Source of the DNA: Penelope pileata
Taxonomy: Eukaryota; Chordata; Aves; Galliformes; Cracidae
Length of the DNA stretch: 64,000 nt
Assembly: GCA_013396635.1 (NCBI GenBank)
Contig: WBMW01001659.1
Coordinates: 286,423-350,422 of the forward strand
Reading direction: 5' to 3'
Part shown: piece after piece, positions 45,154 through 56,123 of the stretch
Layout of the letters: each line of letters begins with the position of its first letter
Position numbering within the stretch: position 1 is the stretch's first letter
Translations under genes and position numbers: made by a program
Notes under the pieces: model-generated
What the model saw: the letters and a program-made list of their open reading frames with translations, nothing else
Told to the model about the DNA's origin: nothing
The model's database searches: none

Positions 45154-48100
45154 TGTCCTCTCCAGATGCACAGCTCTGCAGTCCTCTGAGTCCTGCCACA
45201 CGTTTCAGAGAGAGCAGCACAGTTAATAAAGTGACTGGTCTTTCTGAAAAGCAGCCTTCAAGCTTCACAGAAGCAGCACTGGTGATATTTGGCCTCTTGG
45301 TGATTTTCTAAAAGTAGAAGATGCCCAAGAACTCTCAGCATCTGCAGCTGGTGCTTGCCAGAAATGCTTGCCTGATGTATATGGATGAGTGGAGAGCAGG
45401 GGATGGGAGGGGGGAAAGGCCTTGGAGGGGAAACAGCTGAGGAGATACAAATGAAAATTCAATTAAACAGAAGACAAGGAAAATTCTAACCAGCACTGAC
45501 GCTCTGCTCAAGGCTGCTGATGAGCCCTGATTTCAACACTAAACGTAACAAATGAAGAAGGCAGCAGTGAGGAAAATAAATGACCACCCTGGAAGGAGCA
45601 AAATTACATGACCAGGAAGATAAATACATTCAAATAAGACACTTCTTTTTCTGATATGCCTAGGGCTTGTAACAAATTCAACCAGAACGATAGATCTTGT
45701 GTTTGTAACCATTCCAAAACTTGTCCGGTGTAAGAGAATTTCTTTCCTAAAGGTCTGAGTTTATTTGCCAACTGGAAGAATCGAAATTAAAATCAGAATG
45801 GTGGCACTTTGCACTCACTTCACCTTCTGCCATCTGTTACACTAGCATGGGATACAGAAAATGATCTGTCTTGCTTGTCCTGGTTGCTGCTGCTTTCATC
45901 TTTTGTGGGAGAGGTGAGCAAATGCTGGGTGCAGTAAGCCGCCGGGAAGCTGAATAGTCTTCTCTCTGCTAAGATAAGCTGTTACCCCTCTACAAAGTGG
46001 TTGTCATCAATGTATTGCAGCTTTATTTTGCTCTTTGCCAGCTGTGTGAGGTGCACGTTCAATGCAATTGGTCATTCCAATAGTGTAATTTGTCCTGTAA
46101 GTATTCTGCTTCTTTTGGGATGTCACTACCATCACCTCGAAAAGCCCGCTAGTAGTGGTTGAAAGCAATGTTAAGCTTGCATATAGTGTCAGGGATTGAG
46201 CTGTTCTTCATTTCTGTAAAGCAGAAATAAAAGTGAGCTATTACAGATACTAGGAAGCTAAACAACAGCCAGAGACACTGCACTTCTGGAAACTCACATT
46301 GCTAGAAGAAACTCCCAGTTTCTTCTTTATAGGCTTGACCCCAAACCCCATAAGATTAATGTGAATCTTCCCAGTGACTTCAGTGAACTTTGTGATCAGG
46401 TTCCAAATGCAGAGGACAACTAGCAGTGGCAGAAAGGGGTTGGGCACGAATTAGTCAGGGACTTTGCATGAGCAGGGAGGGTACCCAAGTCAGCAGTCGT
46501 GTTTAGGGGGATGTGGTTGGTCCTTCTGCAGGGAGCAATGGGGAACTGAAGGAAAGGATGCTGCTGGGCTGGACAAACCTGTGCTGAGATGTAGTGGTCT
46601 TTGAGACCACTTGCAAGTGGACGCTCGTTTTCTTGGGAAGGAGAAGCTCTCTGATGCTATCTGTTCAATTCCTCATTCTCAATTATTTTAGCTGATACCA
46701 TCTATATGCTACGTCAGTCATGGTGAATGGCATTTGAAGCATCCAGACTTAAGTCATTACATTATCACATTCGGGCCAGGCTTTAAGTAAAAGAGATTTG
46801 GCTTGTTGTTTTACTTGGCTCTTTCCCAAACAGTCTGCCTAAAGTGGAGGATTATCTGCACCGGAGGTTTTCTTCATTCCCATTAGGAGACGAAATCTCC
46901 CTCGGCACAGCCAGGACAGCCTGTGATGGCAGGAGGGGCTTGGCTGCATGCTCACGCCTTTGTCATCTTGCAGGGCAGAGCCTGACACCCCCTGACACTG
47001 CCAGGGCTGCTGGGGGGATGTCACCGTGTCAGTGTGTGGAACACATTGTTTTCCAAAAGGGAGGAGAATCAGCCCTTTATTGAGCAGGAGTCACTGGGCA
47101 GCGTGGTCCCTGAGCTGGGCCTTGTGACAGAGCTGGCATTTCAGCAGGAGCCTTTGTTGGCCTTCTCTTTTCCTTCAGTCTGCATCTTGGGTAGGGGCTG
47201 TGGTGGGTCCCTGTCCTTCCCAACCCCTCTACCTTTTCCCTTAGGTACAGGGGCTCCCAGTTTTCAAGCCTTGGGATCTCTGTAAGGCCCCTTTACAGCA
47301 GCATGTAACATGCTTTCTAGGTATGTGCTCTCCGCTCAGTGGCCTCCTGCAGCTGACTCGCAGGCTGCCGGCGGTCCTCGCAGCTCTGGAGGGCAGTGCG
47401 GGCTGCACTGCACCCCCACCAAAGGGACTGCCGTCTGCACCGAGGCGGGAGCCCGCTGGCAGAGCCCCGCGTGTCCCTGGAGCTCAGGCGCTCTGCAGGG
47501 GCTGCACTGCATCCACCGCCCTTCCCCTGCCCGCTCAGCCTGCTGTGAGGCTCCATGCGGGCAGTGCCAGGACCAAGCGTGCTCTACAGGTCACATTTCA
47601 CAGTAGGATTCAACGTACGCGTTTGTGCCCAAGACTAAATTCAGGTTGCTGTCCTGTTTGCGTGGGTGCTCTGGGCCAGGTGATGCAGATCTCTGTGTGC
47701 TCCCAGTTCCTTGGCTGAGGAGTTCTGCTGTAAGTACATTTTTGCACGAAGGAGAGAAGACATAAGCACATGGATTGCTTTCACTTGTCTTACCCTGGAA
47801 ACACGTCAGCAGTAAAGCAGCAGAGTACTGTGTCCTTTGGCCGTGAGGAATAGCGGTAAAATGCTGGCTGCTGATCAGGACAGGGGTGTGACTTCAAACC
47901 TCAAATGAGAGAGTTTGTGATCAGTACACTTGTCTTAAGAGTCACTGATCTAACGCTTGAAGCCTCTGGTAACATATTAGATAAATAAGCCATTCTCAGA
48001 TACCCTAAACAATTTCACCTGGTTTTGAACTTTCCATCTCCAGTTGATTTCTTACATCTTTTAAGCAAATCTGTCTGGGGGTGCTGCAAAATATGGGGAA

Positions 48101-48559
48101 ACAAAGCTCTTATCACAGCTGGGGAAGGCTAATAATTCCTTTTTTAGTGCCTGCACAGAAAAAAAAATGAAAGCATCCAAGCCTGTCCCTGCATGGAGGA
48201 GTGCAGGAGGAATCCTGTCCTGAGGGCTGGAGCAGTAAGGCAGGGCAGCACGGAGCTGCTCCAGCTCCTGAAAGCCAGGCTGCGTCCCCCAGCGCTGTGG
48301 CAGGTTCTTTAGGTATTAAGGAAGGTTTGACCCGAAGGTGCTGATGGATTATTTGTTGGCATCAATCTGATCAAATTTGTTTGGTTGCCATAATAGTGAA
48401 CATGGTGCATGTGAATCTCAGGGCTGTGAGCCAGCGTAAAGGGATAAGATAATGAGTGTTCCTGGAGTCTTTTACTATCTTTGTAGTTAGAGCAGTTATT
48501 CAAAGGCACTAATCCCTCTCTGCTGATTATTGACTTCTGAATGAACCCTCATTTACCCT
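45154..48559. other. Unique non-coding sequence
   Basis: No gene or repeat recognised over 3.4 kb. The 47320-47600 part is GC-richer, and the frames it holds on both strands show no domain features. Confidence 0.3.
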
Positions 48560-48860
48560 TGTGGTGCAATCACAGAAGCAATCCCAGGTAAAGTATTAAA
48601 TGGTTTAATGATCGTAAACAAAAGATTTCAACTTGCATGACAACAATCTCCCACCAAGACGAGGAACAGCCAGATCCCACACAAGAGACCCTTCCCCCTT
48701 GGTGGCTGGCTCTTAAATGAGCCCAGGGCAGTCCCACCTGGGTCCACCCCTCCTGGTCACATGGAGGGGGGGCACAGGTGTCCCTTAGGGCAGCCACCGC
48801 CCTTCACCAGGTGCTCCATCACTAGTTCAGGCCCTGACCTCATGTTTCCCTTATGACCCT
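48560..48860 (-). mobile_element. Solo LTR-like segment (endogenous retrovirus relic)
   Basis: Read on the minus strand the segment starts near a TGAGGTCAGGGCC word. It contains a TATA-like CATTTAAGAG and, about 100 bases further, a polyadenylation-like ATTAAA before a GATTGCA end. This order is that of a retroviral LTR (U3-R-U5, TG...CA). About 70 bases near its start match 7725-7798, which supports a dispersed family. No internal viral genes or second LTR are nearby, and no clear target duplication was found. It could also be another dispersed repeat with a promoter-like body. Confidence 0.5.
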
Positions 48861-49738
48861 CCAACAGCAAAACTTGTTGGTTTTCAAGGCTCAGCAAAGC
48901 TCAGTAGAACCAAGACCTTGCCATTTATTTTTGCTGTTACTATTATTTTGTATTTCAAAGCAGAGTTTTCTACTACGAGTTCCCCACTGTTTGATCACAA
49001 AAGTGAATGAGGGAAATTGTTATTTTTCATCCTGAGCCTTTTGTGCTTTTTATTTTCACAATCCACGTGAGGCGACTCTGCTGGTCATTAGCCGACTTTG
49101 GGAAGCGAGCTTTCTTTGTTGGGCGATGGCAGGGAAACATCAAATGTCTGGTTCCATGGCAGCAATTTGCTCTTGAAATAAAGCAAGCGTTGATAAGTTG
49201 CAACCCTCAGCTATATTTGTCCTAGTAAATAAACATCACCAGAATCTGAGCACAAATACACGTTGTTTTGCCCCGTTTAGCTAGTCTGAGATTGTGTCAG
49301 GCTAACAGAATTTCCTCCGCATCAGATATCCTTGTTCCATCGCTCGCTTGTTTTGCAGCTGATGTGTTTCCGCACACCTAGCCAAGGGTGGATGCTGCAG
49401 CCATTGATCAGTGCAGCAAATACCCCTGGAAAGACATCCCATTAAGGCAAAGCTGTGCGTGCTTTTGATGCGTTTCTACCAGTGAACGACTTGCCTCTGT
49501 GGTGCCTTGGAACGGGAGATTTGCTCAGGGGTGACTGCGGTTTGCCAGCACGGGGCATGCAGGGGACAGCACACCCTCAGCGTTAGCACTGCCCGTCCAG
49601 CGTTAAGGACAGCAGTTGATACGTGCTGGCTGAGGCAGGCCAGAAAAAGCCCCAAAGATCTGTTTTTGAGAGGAAGATTCAATTTTCCAAGATGCCCATA
49701 AAAGAGCTCATTAACCATGTAGCAATGGGCTGTTCGGC
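48861..49738. other. Unique non-coding sequence
   Basis: No gene or repeat recognised. Confidence 0.3.
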
Positions 49739-50245
49739 TTAGAAGTGAAATTCCCCAGTTGAACCTCGCAAACTCAGGACTGTGCTTCTTTGCTGACAGA
49801 CAGCAGGACCCAAAATAGAACCAAACAGCAGCCAGAGACCCAGCAAAACAGCAGTGACGCTTGTTCCGCTTTGAGCAGTGGACGCACCACTGATCTGGGC
49901 TGAAGGAGTGGAGAACATGGCAAGAGGTGATGTGGGGGGTTCAGCAGATACACACACCAGGCCGGCCCCAACCTGCGGGTGCAGATGAATCTCTGCAGAA
50001 ACAGGCAAATTCTGACCCTTCAAGATCACTGCACTTCCCATAGCCTTTCCTGGGAAACTCAAAAGGATTGCAAAGCTTCCTGACCGACTGCCATTGCTCA
50101 GTGGGATGTTCGCCTGTTTTGGCGTGCTGCAGGATTTGCACTGTGCATTACTCTCCCCACTCACTTCCACAAATGAATGTCCAGACTCAATGCTTTGCTT
50201 TCCCACCCACTGTGCACCTAGGGCCTGGAGAATGCTTTTCTTCAC
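49739..50245 (-). other. Unassigned 168-codon open frame with hydrophobic C-terminal segment
   Basis: The frame predicts a Ser/Gly/Ala-rich protein with one N-glycosylation-type sequon (NGS near residue 51). Near the C-terminus a strongly hydrophobic stretch (about residues 129-149, VTAVLLGLWLLFGSILGPAVC) could span a membrane or act as a GPI-anchor signal. There is no N-terminal signal peptide; an upstream exon would have to supply it. I recognise no family and no clear splice acceptor. Chance is the more likely explanation, but the ordered composition makes this the better of the two non-GC open frames. Confidence 0.15.
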
Positions 50246-50630
50246 ACTGCTACATAGCAGTAGTTAGATTATGGAAGTTTGTGGTGATGGAGGGAATCTG
50301 TCCTCCATGGAGAACTGTCCTGTGGAAGTTAGGAAGGGAGCAGGACAGCTCTATTACTGGGAGTAACACGGGGTTTTGCTGGAGCTCATGCAAGCTGTAA
50401 GATGATCCAGGCCTCATTGTGCTGGGAGCTGTACATCCAGCACCGAGCTATGGTCCCTGCTGCGCAGAGGCACATATTCTGGCTGGTGCTCCCGTCTCCT
50501 TCCAAACCTCCAGGTTAATGAAATCATGCCTTCAGCAGCAGAGACAGGGAGTTCCAGCTTCAGGTAGCTTTGAATCCTGGTCTGGCTTCTATGGGGTATG
50601 GGGAGAGGGCAAGGATATGAGGAGGGTTTC
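50246..50630. other. Unique non-coding sequence
   Basis: No gene or repeat recognised before the pyrimidine repeat. Confidence 0.3.
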
Positions 50631-50704
50631 TCCTCTCCGCTCCGCTCCGCTCCGCTCCGCTCCGCTACCCTCCCGTCCCCTCCCCTCCCTTCCCCTCCCC
50701 TCCC
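50631..50704. repeat. Pyrimidine simple repeat (CCGCT)n/(CCCCT)n
   Basis: At least five perfect TCCGC pentamers are followed by TCCCC/TCCCT variants. This is a typical variable pentamer repeat that is hard to assemble. Confidence 0.95.
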
Positions 50705-51029
50705 CTTCAGGAGCTCAGTGACTCCAAGGCTTCAACCAGGTTGGCAAAACTGGCCAAGAAACTGAAATATTTCTGAAAGAGGGGCAGCAGGACCACATTT
50801 ATTGTCTGGGCTTATTAAGCAGGCTCAATATATGGAATAGCACTGCTGAGCAGACACTCCGTTCTGTAGCATAGCTGGAGAGGTGGGAAGGCGAGCTGAG
50901 GCTCCAGCCCCCCTCCTGGTGCTCCCCCTCCATTTTTTCTGAAAAACAGCGACAGAAAAGAGCAGATTCCCAGAGCACACACCTTCTGGCAGAGATCAAT
51001 TAAGTGTAGCTTCTCAGCAGAGTTTCAGT
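50705..51029. repeat. Tandem duplication, copy 1
   Basis: A 325-base segment recurs at 51063-51389 with only two single-base homopolymer differences (GGTTG/GGTTTG and AAAGAGG/AAAGGAGG). It contains a TTTATT at 50798 (AATAAA on the minus strand). A 66-codon minus-strand frame is repeated identically in both copies. The unit ends exactly at the N at 51030. Confidence 0.95.
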
Positions 51030-51030
51030 N
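51030..51030. other. Single undetermined base (N) between duplicate copies
   Basis: The first copy of the duplication ends at this N. About 32 pyrimidine-rich bases separate it from the second copy. This is the pattern of two overlapping contig ends placed side by side. Confidence 0.95.
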
Positions 51031-51062
51031 CCTCTCCTCTCTCTACTTTATGGTTCGTGACT

Positions 51063-51389
51063 CTTCAGGAGCTCAGTGACTCCAAGGCTTCAACCAGGTT
51101 TGGCAAAACTGGCCAAGAAACTGAAATATTTCTGAAAGGAGGGGCAGCAGGACCACATTTATTGTCTGGGCTTATTAAGCAGGCTCAATATATGGAATAG
51201 CACTGCTGAGCAGACACTCCGTTCTGTAGCATAGCTGGAGAGGTGGGAAGGCGAGCTGAGGCTCCAGCCCCCCTCCTGGTGCTCCCCCTCCATTTTTTCT
51301 GAAAAACAGCGACAGAAAAGAGCAGATTCCCAGAGCACACACCTTCTGGCAGAGATCAATTAAGTGTAGCTTCTCAGCAGAGTTTCAGT
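51063..51389. repeat. Tandem duplication, copy 2
   Basis: The segment is nearly identical to 50705-51029 and two bases longer. Unlike copy 1 it continues into unique sequence on the right, so this is probably the correctly anchored copy. Confidence 0.95.
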
Positions 51390-52287
51390 ATATTATTCTC
51401 CAATTTAGGCCGGATTCAGAAGCTGTTCCGAAGATGGTTAAGATGCATGTCAGAAGGAAATTGGTCAGAAAATGGATGTTGGGTGGGCGTGAATAGCACG
51501 GCACAGCGTAACGCAGAACACTTCGGCGCTCAGTGGGAGAGCGAAATTGGCTGAAGTGAGAATAACTTACACGGATTTGGGGCGGGGGCGGATGTAGAAG
51601 TACAAGCTCTGAAAATGGCCTCATTCTTAGAGGAATAGAAAAGGAGGAACCGGGAACAGAAGCTCCTGGGAGCACAGCACCCGGGGAACACAGGGCCCTG
51701 TTTTCCAGATTTGCCCCGGGGCATTGCAGAGCTGTCCCAGCCTCTCTGGGTCCTCCTGCTAATTTTCCCTGGCTCACACCGCTGTGAGCCGTGCCCCCCA
51801 GCTGTGTGCACTGGCCTTGTTTCAGAGTTGCTGGGGTTACACCAGAGCCACCACATCTGCCCGACGCTGGAGGTGACCGCCAGCCCCCAGCACACCCCAC
51901 GGCCACTGCACAGTTTCCTGACAGAGGGAATAATCCTTTTGCTTTGTCGTAAAGAAAAGGAATTGCTGTAGTAACAAAAAAATGTGGAGCTTAGCATTTG
52001 TGTGGATGTCTTATTAGGTCAGAGCTGAGACACACTTTGGTTTGTACTCCTGATGATTGCGCACAGGCACTAATTGGCCAAAGAAGCAAGGGATCTTTGT
52101 TACTTTTGTAGTTTAATGAGGAGAAATATTGTGTAATGTGATGATTATTTTCTAATCAAAAAACAGAGAAACAGAGTGTGAAAGAAAACCCGTGACTGAG
52201 TAAAGACTGGATTTCTAATTAATATTTCCTTACGTTACTCAGTTGTTCTGGTCTATAACCAAGTATTAACCCTAAATATTCCCCTAA
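51390..52287. other. Unique sequence, part AT-rich
   Basis: No gene recognised. The block 52085-52260 is AT-rich and non-repetitive (GTAGTTTAATGAGGAG, GATTATTTTCTAATC) and may be regulatory. Confidence 0.3.
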
Positions 52288-52385
52288 TCATAGAATCACA
52301 GAATCCTTAGAGTTGGAAGGGACCCTTAAGGGTCATCTAGTCCAACTCCGCTGCAATGTACAGGGACATCTACAGCTAGATCTAC
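52288..52385 (-). mobile_element. Short CR1 fragment (3' end)
   Basis: TCATAGAATCACAGAATCC followed by AGAGTTGGAAGGGACCC and GGTCATCTAGTCCAACTCC marks the reverse complement of the CR1 3' tail. The match fades after about 100 bases. Confidence 0.9.
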
Positions 52386-55140
52386 AGCTAATGCCAGATG
52401 TACTATTTAAATTAATGTTTAATACTATATTTTGTTTAATATTGTCTGTCTGTTTCTCTTGATATGCCAAGCATTTTGTCCTGGGTGTGCTTTCATTCAC
52501 ATTCACACCCCATTTAAACCAACTGGACTGCTCAGGGACTAAAACGAGACATTCACGTTTGCAGGATTGGGGTTTTTTGTGCCCTGTGCTTGAGTACTGG
52601 CAAGCCATTGCTTACGTGTCTGGTGACGTGGCTGTACAGCCCTGGGAGAGCCCTGCGTCGGGAGGGGAGCTGGGGCCAGCCTCTGTCCCTGCCGCTTGCC
52701 AGGTGTGCAGCTCCCTGCTGTGCAGTGCCCAAGGGGAGGCTGTTTTGTTTCCTGAGTGACTTAGCTTGGTGTGATGAGACTAGATGAACAGATGAGAGCC
52801 ATACCTCTCCAAAGCATTCTTATTAGCAAGCCAGGGCCCAAACCCACAGAGTGTCCTTTCCCTCCCTCCTGTGGGTCATAGCCACCGGTCCCTGTTTCCC
52901 AAAACGTGTTCCCGTTTTCCTTTTCAGCACACATGAGCTCTGTGCTCACATCTTTGCAGCTCAGTGCTACTGGGAGAGGGGTTATCAGATGGGTCTGAGC
53001 AGAAAAGCAGACCTGTTTGCACAGCTGAGCCTAAGGAAGAGGCAGTAGGGTGCCCAACTCTGCTGTGTTTTAAGCAAATCAGAAGCAATAAAATGCCAGT
53101 GATCTCTGCAGCGTTTGGAAGAGCAGGTTGGTGCCTCTTTGTCACGGCCACTTTTATTTTCTCGGGAAATACTCAGCACGACTCTTTGCTCCCTTTGGGT
53201 CTTGGAGGAAAGGAATCTGATTGACTGAGCTTTGACATTACATACTGCTGTGGAGCTGTGGCTGGCTCCAGAACCCCTTAGCTGATTAGCTGCTGGATTT
53301 TAAGTAGCAAAAAAACCCCACCCTAATCCCTCTTTGAAGCATAATCTAAGCATATATTATTTGAAACGAAGAAGAAGCAGTGTTGCTGATCTTTAAAACA
53401 GACATAAGGTATCAGGAATTTCAGTTTGACAGCCAAAATTTAGTTAGTGAACATGGCTGGACCTTAACTTTAGTAAATAATTGTGTATATTAATCAATTT
53501 GAGCTTGGTGATTTGATTCTCTAAAAAAATAAATTGTGGTGATAGGGCTCTGAGGCTCTGCTGTCATGATCTCAGTGCCTGCTGTGCTCAGAGGGCACTG
53601 CAGGGTTCCTGTACCTGTCCTCTTGCAGGGCTCACACTGCCTGCTTAAAGCCCCTGACATCACATAAGAAGTTTAAGAAACCTCCATTCCAGGGTTTGGG
53701 GAAAAAAGAAAACCCGTCCTCCGTAGTAGAACAGAAATTGAAGGTGGATCCATAAACCATAAAAAAGCCAAATATAATTAGCAAGAAGGATGTGTTCATT
53801 ATACTTTTAAAAAAGAGATTAAAAATGCAGTTCTTATATGCTTTAGAGCAGCAATTTCGTACCTGTCGTACTCTTGAACACATGAAAATCTTCCAAGCAG
53901 CTAATCATCAATGCTCTCATTTTCCCCAGCTTCCATACACAGCGTTGCTGTTGGTTGTGGCTGCGTGGTCTTCATGTGTCTCATCCCTCCCTGGGAGCCT
54001 TTTATGTTGAACTGGCACAGGTCCTGGGAAAAAGGAGTGAATTGATAATTCTGCTCCAGGCCAGAGATCCCTCCTTCTGACTCTTTGCTGGCTTGGTCCA
54101 CAGGCTGCCAAATTCAATTTTTGGCCCTAAAATCAGCAGACCAGAGCTGCATACCCCCACTGGAACAGAGCCGTTGCATAAGCACGCACCGGCTGTAGAC
54201 GGGCATTTTTTGAAATTGCTCTTTCAGGGGATGATTTCTTCCCCATAGCCTTTAAATTGCTAAAATGGGAGTGGTGCCTGCCAAGAAAATTGTTTTAAGA
54301 AAGAAGGGAGGAGAACGGGAGAAACGTCATCCCCCTTAGCTGGCATTTCCTATGAAGCGTGCCTGCAGAGGCAGAGCCAGGGACGGGCCATCTGACCGCC
54401 TGCGTTCTTAGCAACAACACGGTGTTTACCTTATAAAATTGCAGAAGCGTTAATTATCCAGATCCAGTCATAGAAATAGCTATTTACTGAGGCTTGCTGC
54501 TTTCTGAAAGAACGGGGTCTGCATTCCCAGTGGAACCATTCACTGGCGGTTGGACAATGGCACTCTGCTGTGGGGCTTTCAGAGCAGCAACAAAGATTGC
54601 TTCAGCTCCGTGCGACCGGAGCTGACTCCCGCTATGGTACAGATTTGACAATGGCAGAAGGAAACAGAGTCAACTGCTAGGACACATTTCTCTTTCTGTA
54701 GCATATTTCTTTCTCTGTACTTCTCATAGCACTACAAAAGCAGAGGGGCACGTTGCCTGCCTTTTGAAGAGGGGACGATGAGGTGCAGGAGGGCAGAGCA
54801 ACCTGTGCCAACTTTGGTGGCTGATGGCGGTCAGAGCAAGGGGCAGGAGCCCCGTCCGAGCCCTAGCTCCCTGAAAAACCCACGTGTTCACCCAGCAGTA
54901 GTGAAAGCCACTCTGTTTCCATGCACTTGAACTGTGAGTTATAGCAGAGGGGGAAATACAGAGGGTAATGCAAAATTTTACACCCCTATTTTTGCACCTT
55001 CCTGGCCTCTCTTCTCTTCCTCCTCCGCTGCATTGGTTACTTTGGGGACAGGCTGCGCCCATGCTAATACAGTTTGCTTTGGGCTCCATGCATATTCATG
55101 CTAACTAGGCTCGTTTCACTTCACGTAGGCTTTTTTCTCC
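52386..55140. other. Unique non-coding sequence
   Basis: No coding exon or repeat recognised over 2.7 kb. The AT-rich stretch at 54425-54500 (GCGTTAATTATCCAGATCC) looks like unique regulatory-type DNA. Confidence 0.3.
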
Positions 55141-55215
55141 AAGCTATTTTTGCTGCTGTTGTTGTTGCAAAACATTTTAATTAATCAGGAATTTTAATTA
55201 ATTGTAACCCTGCTG
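55141..55215. promoter_or_regulatory. Duplicated ATTTTAATTAAT homeodomain-type motif
   Basis: ATTTTAATTAAT occurs at 55174-55185 and again at 55191-55202, 17 bp apart, next to a (GTT)n tract. The TAATTA core is the established binding site of many homeodomain proteins. A duplicated core suggests a small enhancer module but could be AT-rich chance sequence. Confidence 0.35.
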
Positions 55216-55699
55216 AAGATGCCAGCACAAAAGCACAAATAGAAGGAGACAGTTGCTCAGGTCAAAGCAGCACCTCTTCGGCTAGCCGTGCTCGCCAGGA
55301 GATCAGACAGCGTGCTTACAGGCACAAAACGCTGAGTTCTGAGCTGAGTTCTGAGTGGCCTCTGAGTGTCATGAAGAAAGCTAGTGGGTGTGCCAGGCTG
55401 AATCAGGCTGTGTCAGGGAACCTGTTTGGAAGCTCTGATGGTGACAGTGGGCTGGCATGCTGCTGACTGGCAACGACCTTTTCCTATCTTTTCAACTGCT
55501 TCGTACAATCAGTTTCACCAAAGCAGTTAAAATGCTCTGTGTTTTTCTGAAGGTGGTGCTCAGGTCATTTCTAGATTGATTTCACCTGCACTGAATGAAT
55601 GAGCAGGGCTGCCTGCTCCCACCTGGGCTAAGCCACGCCTGAGGACACCTCGTACACCGCAGGAGATAAACGGCTGACAGATCCCATTTTTGGTTTCAA
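55216..55699. other. Unique non-coding sequence
   Basis: A minor tandem word (GAGTTCTGAGCT) lies at about 55333-55353. Nothing else is recognised. Confidence 0.3.
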
Positions 55700-55920
55700 G
55701 CTGTAAGAGAAGAGGTTTAGAGTGGATAGAAGGAAAAAGACTTTTACTATAAGTGCGGAGCAGTGCTGCACGGTGCCTGAGGGGTGGGGGTGCCCATCCC
55801 TTGGGACACTTAGGGTCAGTGAGCACCCAGTGGAGCAGTGGGTGTCCCTGTGTGCTGCAGGGAGTGGGGCCAGAGGGCCTCGATCCCTTCCAACTCAAAT
55901 GATTCTATGATTCTATGATC
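55700..55920 (+). mobile_element. CR1 LINE fragment (3' end)
   Basis: The segment contains AGAGGTTTAGAGTGGATAG, GGGTGCCCATCCCTTGG and CGATCCCTTCCAACTCAAATG, and ends with two ATTCTATGA units, the diagnostic CR1 3' tail. It is a truncated non-coding copy on the plus strand. Confidence 0.93.
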
Positions 55921-56024
55921 TCTTTCTTGCTCAGTGTGCCTGGAAAAGGAGCAATCTCATTCTCATTCGACGACAATGCACAGGAAACTGAGGCTGCTTT
56001 GGTCGTGAAGTAATTGAGGTTTGT

Positions 56025-56123
56025 CTGTCCAGTGTGGCACTGAGGGGCATGGCTCAGTGGACATGGTGGGATGGGCTGGGGGATCTGAGAGGGCTTTTCC
56101 AATCCCAATGATTCTGTGATTCT
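56025..56123 (+). mobile_element. Second CR1 3' fragment
   Basis: The words GGCATGGCTCAGTGGACATGG and TTTTCCAATCCCAATGATTC, followed by TGTGATTCT, give a second CR1 3' end in the same orientation, only about 100 bases after the previous one. It is a separate, shorter copy with a more diverged tail. Confidence 0.8.

Noticed and set aside
50799..51359. Identical 66-codon minus-strand frame present twice, looking like a duplicated small gene
   Set aside because: Both copies lie in the near-exact duplication that is probably an assembly artefact, and the peptide has no recognisable features.
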